From the NCBI GenBank assembly GCA_900547475.1, contig URGW01000045.1, positions 1-23,999 of the forward strand: a stretch of DNA of 23,999 bases. Reading direction: 5' to 3'. Made by a program: the position numbers and the translations under genes. Positions within the stretch are counted from its first letter, which is position 1; every line of letters starts with the position of its first letter. This stretch comes from an uncultured Clostridium sp. GTDB taxonomy: Bacteria; Bacillota; Clostridia; Clostridiales; Clostridiaceae. Positions 21,343 through 23,999 of the stretch are shown here, in pieces. The notes below the pieces were generated by a model that saw only the letters and a program-made list of their open reading frames with translations, ran no database searches and was not told where the DNA came from.

Positions 21343-21597
21343 TTGAAGGATTATATTGAAGAAAGGGTTTTAGAAGTTGCGCAGTATATAATTGACTCAA
21401 AGGCTACAATAAGAAAAACAGCAAAAGTATTTGGTGTGAGTAAGAGTACTATTCATAAGGATATGACTGAAAGATTACCTAAAATTAATCCAGCAATAGC
21501 AGAACAAACACATTTAATATTAGAATTAAATAAATCAGAAAGACATATAAGAGGCGGAGAAGCTACAAAAATGAAATATAAAGAAAATGAAATATAA
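21343..21597 (+). CDS. spoIIID: Sporulation transcriptional regulator SpoIIID
   Basis: SpoIIID is a mother-cell DNA-binding protein that modulates sigma-E genes and helps bring on sigma-K. The 84 residues contain a helix-turn-helix (about 22-44, ATIRKTAKVFGVSKSTIHKD) and the conserved basic C-terminal stretch HIRGGEATKMKY (68-79), which gives extra minor-groove contacts. The start codon is TTG at 21343, fixed by GGAGGT (21331-21336). The shared order with mreB/mbl downstream is the same in Bacillus. It is autoregulated in Bacillus; no SpoIIID box could be assigned here with confidence. Confidence 0.97.
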   Translation: MKDYIEERVLEVAQYIIDSKATIRKTAKVFGVSKSTIHKDMTERLPKINPAIAEQTHLILELNKSERHIRGGEATKMKYKENEI

Positions 21598-21699
21598 AAA
21601 TATTGAATGATAAATTCATTACATATATAATTATAGTAGGGATAAATTTGTAGAAAAAACAATTATTTTGAAATTATTATATATTTAGGAGTGAATTAA

Positions 21700-22734
21700 A
21701 TGTGGTTTTGGAGAAGTGGTAGCGATTTAGGAATAGATTTGGGAACAGCTACTGTACTTGTGTATGTTAAAGGAAAAGGGATTTTATTAAAAGAACCATC
21801 AGTTGTGGCTATTAATAAAAATAATAATAAAGTATTAGCAGTTGGTGAAGAAGCTAGAAAAATGATTGGTAGAACACCTGGAAATATAGTTGCAGTACGA
21901 CCATTGAGGGATGGTGTTATTTCAGATTATGATATAACAGAAAAAATGCTTAAAGCTTTTATAAAAAAAGCATGTGGAAAGGGACGAGTAATAGCTCCTA
22001 AAGTGATGGTATGCATACCATCTCAAGCAACAGAGGTAGAAAAAAGAGCTGTTGTAGATGCAACAATGAATTCAGGAGCTAAAAGAGTGCATCTTATAGA
22101 AGAACCATTAGCAGCAGCAATTGGTGCCGGATTAGATATAACTAAACCAGATGGTCATATGATAGTTGATATTGGTGGTGGGACAACTGATATAGCTGTA
22201 ATTTCATTAGGTGGAGTAGTTATAAGAGAATCAATTAAGGTTGCTGGTGATAAATTTGATGAGGCAATTACAAGATATGTTAGAAATAGATATAAGATTC
22301 TAATTGGAGAAAAAACAGCTGAGGATTTAAAGGTGACAATTGGATCAGTATTTAAAGGATCTAGGGATTTAACAACTACAATGAAAGGAAGGAATTTAAT
22401 CACAGGTTTACCTGATGAAATAGTTATTTCTACTGAAGAGTTAAGAGAAGCATTAATGGAGCCTGTATCATTAATAGTTGATAGTGTAAAATCAGTACTG
22501 GAGAAAACTCCACCAGAATTATCTGCAGACATAATAGAAAAGGGAATATTAATGACCGGTGGTGGCGCATTAATTGATGGGTTGGATAAGCTTATTGAAG
22601 AAAATACAGGTATATCAGTTAAAATAGCAGAGGATTCAGTTGAAGCTGTTGCAATAGGAACTGGTGAAGTTTTAAGCTATGTCAGCAAATTGGACAACGA
22701 TTTTTCAAGTAGAGAGATACAACTAATAAATTAA
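21700..22734 (+). CDS. mreB: Rod-shape-determining protein MreB/Mbl
   Basis: This bacterial actin forms membrane-bound filaments that direct side-wall synthesis. The 344 residues carry the actin-fold phosphate-1 loop GIDLGTAT (11-18), phosphate-2 VDIGGGTTD (156-164) and adenosine motif MTGGGA (285-290). The N-terminal MWFWRS is an amphipathic or hydrophobic membrane tip. The position directly after spoIIID equals that of mbl in B. subtilis; clostridial annotations usually call this mreB, and the two cannot be told apart here by motif. AGGAGTGA precedes the ATG. Confidence 0.95.
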   Translation: MWFWRSGSDLGIDLGTATVLVYVKGKGILLKEPSVVAINKNNNKVLAVGEEARKMIGRTPGNIVAVRPLRDGVISDYDITEKMLKAFIKKACGKGRVIAPKVMVCIPSQATEVEKRAVVDATMNSGAKRVHLIEEPLAAAIGAGLDITKPDGHMIVDIGGGTTDIAVISLGGVVIRESIKVAGDKFDEAITRYVRNRYKILIGEKTAEDLKVTIGSVFKGSRDLTTTMKGRNLITGLPDEIVISTEELREALMEPVSLIVDSVKSVLEKTPPELSADIIEKGILMTGGGALIDGLDKLIEENTGISVKIAEDSVEAVAIGTGEVLSYVSKLDNDFSSREIQLIN

Positions 22735-22762
22735 TTAATAATTATGATATTTTTTATTATAT

Positions 22763-22797
22763 AATAAAGCTAGAAGTAATTAACTTCTAGCTTTATT
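22763..22797. terminator. Shared terminator of mreB and yyaC
   Basis: AATAAAGCTAGAAGT (22763-22777) and ACTTCTAGCTTTATT (22783-22797) form a 15-bp perfect stem, loop AATTA. It serves the converging genes; the yyaC stop codon (22793-22795) lies inside the right arm. Confidence 0.85.
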
Positions 22798-23326
22798 TAT
22801 TGATTATAGTATTTAGATAATATGCATGAATTAAGCCTTGAGAAATAATTTTTGCCATTTCAAATACCAAGTGAAGTCGTATACTTCTAGAGGTAAAGAA
22901 TTCAGCAGTATCACTTGAATCAATTATTCCTATTATTGAAGCAGTACCAACATCGGGTAATGATTTTCCAACACCCTTTCCAGGATGAATTGGATAATCG
23001 CGAGTATGAATTTCCCCTATTGAGTTTGTATCACCTAGACATGCATCTATGCCTATTATAGAGGCATGGGGATGTAGTTTATTTATTTCAATTAATTTCT
23101 TGTCAAGATTTAGTGCATGAATAGGATCTCTTAGTGTACCATATATAGGTAAGGGGAAATTATGTTCTTCAAGAAATGTTCCAACTAATGGACCCAAACA
23201 GTCACCGACACATTTATCAGTGCCAATACAAACTATTATAGTATCAGAGTTAATATACTTTCTCATAAATTCAGCAATTTCATAGTATGCTAAATTAGAT
23301 TTATAGTTAAATTTTTGTTTTATCAA
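22793..23326 (-). CDS. yyaC: Spore protease YyaC family protein (DUF1256)
   Basis: This is a YyaC-like protein, a putative protease of sporulating Firmicutes related to the germination protease GPR and hydrogenase maturation proteases; its substrate is not established. Visible conserved stretches are CIGTDKCVGDCLGPLVG (33-49), GTLRDPIHALNL (63-74), IDACLG (93-98) and HPGKGVGKSLP (114-124). I choose TTG at 23326 (177 residues) because AGGGGTGA lies six bases ahead of it; an ATG at 23344 is also in frame but has no ribosome site and would contain this one. It converges on mreB and has no obvious partner on its own strand. Confidence 0.88.
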   Translation of the reverse strand: MIKQKFNYKSNLAYYEIAEFMRKYINSDTIIVCIGTDKCVGDCLGPLVGTFLEEHNFPLPIYGTLRDPIHALNLDKKLIEINKLHPHASIIGIDACLGDTNSIGEIHTRDYPIHPGKGVGKSLPDVGTASIIGIIDSSDTAEFFTSRSIRLHLVFEMAKIISQGLIHAYYLNTIINK

Positions 23327-23635
23327 ATAATTCACCCCTATCATGATAATAGATGAAAGAATATCATATATAAAATATATGATTGGAGGTTTGATAATAT
23401 AATTTTATTAATAAAATAATATAGATCAACTTTCAATATTAAAATATTCTTGCAATTATAATATATTTTTATGGAATCATATATGTTACTAAAATAAATA
23501 AAATAGTGTTAGTTTTATTTATGTTAATATGTTAATTATTTTTTAAATAAAAATGAATATTGTATTTAAAAGAAGAAAAATAGAGAAAATAAGAGTTATA
23601 TAAGAATAATATTAAAAAAACGCTGAAAATGGGGG
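23327..23635. other. AT-rich region between yyaC and the tRNA promoter
   Basis: No gene is seen. A 9-bp A/T-rich hairpin, ATCATATAT (23363-23371) with ATATATGAT (23375-23383), is followed by an orphan GGAGGT (23385-23390) whose only in-frame start gives a three-codon ORF. The yyaC promoter should lie here on the minus strand; a sporulation-type promoter is expected but I cannot place one. Confidence 0.5.
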
Positions 23636-23664
23636 TTGATTTATATTAGCTTTAATTATATACT
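23636..23664 (+). promoter_or_regulatory. Sigma-A promoter of the tRNA array
   Basis: -35 TTGATT (23636-23641), 17-base spacer, -10 TATACT (23659-23664). Transcription should begin near 23671, giving a leader of about 55 bases with a small hairpin (GTTCG 23676-23680 with CGAAC 23693-23697) before the first tRNA. Confidence 0.75.
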
Positions 23665-23724
23665 AGTCCTTGTCAGTTCGGCAGTAACATAACGAACGGC
23701 GATAAAGTTATTAATATAAGATAT

Positions 23725-23809
23725 GGGGGAGTTCCCGAGTGGCCAAAGGGGGCAGACTGTAAATCTGTTGCGATTCGCTTCGATGGTTCGAATCCGTCCT
23801 CCCCCACCA
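23725..23809 (+). tRNA. tRNA-Tyr (GTA)
   Basis: Acceptor arms GGGGGAG (23725-23731) and CTCCCCC (23799-23805) pair fully, followed by A and an encoded CCA. The anticodon loop CTGTAAA gives anticodon GTA. The long variable arm is typical of bacterial tRNA-Tyr, and the T-loop GGTTCGAATCC is intact. Confidence 0.97.
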
Positions 23810-23846
23810 TTAATAACTAAAAGTATATAATATTAAATTGGAATAT

Positions 23847-23921
23847 GCTTCATTGGCTCAATGGCAGAGCAGCTGACTTGTAATCAGCAGGTTGTTGGTT
23901 CGACTCCGACATGAAGCTCCA
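23847..23921 (+). tRNA. tRNA-Thr (TGT)
   Basis: Acceptor arms GCTTCAT (23847-23853) and ATGAAGC (23911-23917), discriminator T, encoded CCA. The anticodon stem GCTGA/TCAGC holds the loop CTTGTAA, anticodon TGT. Its ANN codons make its A37 a target of the t6A pathway begun by tsaC in this window. Confidence 0.97.
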
Positions 23922-23924
23922 AAT

Positions 23925-23999
23925 GGGGGAGTTCCCGAGTGGCCAAAGGGGGCAGACTGTAAATCTGTTGCGATTCGCTTCGATGGTTCGAATCCGTCC
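23925..23999 (+). tRNA. tRNA-Tyr (GTA), second copy, cut by the window end
   Basis: The 75 visible bases are identical to the first 75 of the tRNA-Tyr at 23725. Only the end of the acceptor stem and CCA lie beyond the window. It starts three bases after the tRNA-Thr CCA. Confidence 0.95.

Larger units (their letters stand above)
23724..23999. repeat. Direct repeat formed by two identical tRNA-Tyr genes
   Basis: Bases 23724-23799 recur at 23924-23999, exactly 200 bases apart, with tRNA-Thr between them. Identity stops at or just before the T preceding the gene; flanks differ (ATA versus CAAA). Such repeats can recombine and change tRNA copy number. Confidence 0.9.

Noticed and set aside
23363..23400. 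Hairpin followed by GGAGGT as a leader-peptide system
   Set aside because: The only start at proper spacing gives three codons before a stop, and nothing downstream on that strand is a gene.
1..23999. CRISPR arrays, toxin-antitoxin pairs, phage genes or defence genes
   Set aside because: None seen: no regularly spaced repeats, no integrase or phage-type genes, and every sizeable frame outside the listed genes is a shadow.

Overview
The window is low-GC, densely packed Firmicute chromosome. Codon use, strong AGGAGG ribosome sites, spore-development genes and gene order all point to Clostridium sensu stricto. The run rho, rpmE, tdk, prmC, prfA, tsaC, rpiB, upp, comEB, thlA, atpIBEFHAGDC, ywmB, murA, spoIIQ, spoIIID, mreB resembles, from memory, the arrangement around thlA and the ATP synthase genes in C. 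acetobutylicum. It is core genome, not a defence or phage island, and I see no intact mobile element. All main genes are on the + strand except rpmE and yyaC.

Layout: 1-66 is a structured stretch with competing hairpins, perhaps the end of an IS200/IS605-type element. 299-2106 holds rho and convergent rpmE, each with its own terminator. 2273-7520 holds tdk, a fused DUF1385-PrmC gene, prfA (RF1, the substrate of PrmC), an unrecognised two-helix membrane protein, and tsaC. 7615-9332 holds sugar-phosphate and pyrimidine salvage genes (rpiB, upp, dCMP deaminase). 9507-10787 is thlA, whose strong promoter overlaps an 18-bp-arm palindrome that matches the Rex operator. About 650 bp of A-rich, gene-free DNA follows. 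It ends in a nested inverted-repeat leader (11296-11410) just before the canonical F1Fo operon atpI-B-E-F-H-A-G-D-C, which ends at a strong terminator (18027-18064). 18355-22734 is a cell-envelope and sporulation block: ywmB, murA, spoIIQ, spoIIID, mreB. yyaC faces the other way, and the window ends in a tRNA-Tyr, tRNA-Thr, tRNA-Tyr (cut) array.

How the genes work together: PrmC modifies the GGQ glutamine of RF1 beside it. Rex should couple thiolase, the entry to butyrate/butanol formation, to the NADH/NAD+ ratio. The ATP synthase c subunit looks proton-type. The SpoIIQ-like protein has lost all three zinc-binding histidines of the LytM fold, so it is probably structural, and no spoIID lies between murA and spoIIQ as it does in Bacillus.

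No clearly new biological system is visible. The best candidates for undescribed function are the nested leader before atpI, the structured element at 1-66, the palindrome in the rpmE leader and the long inverted repeat before spoIIID.
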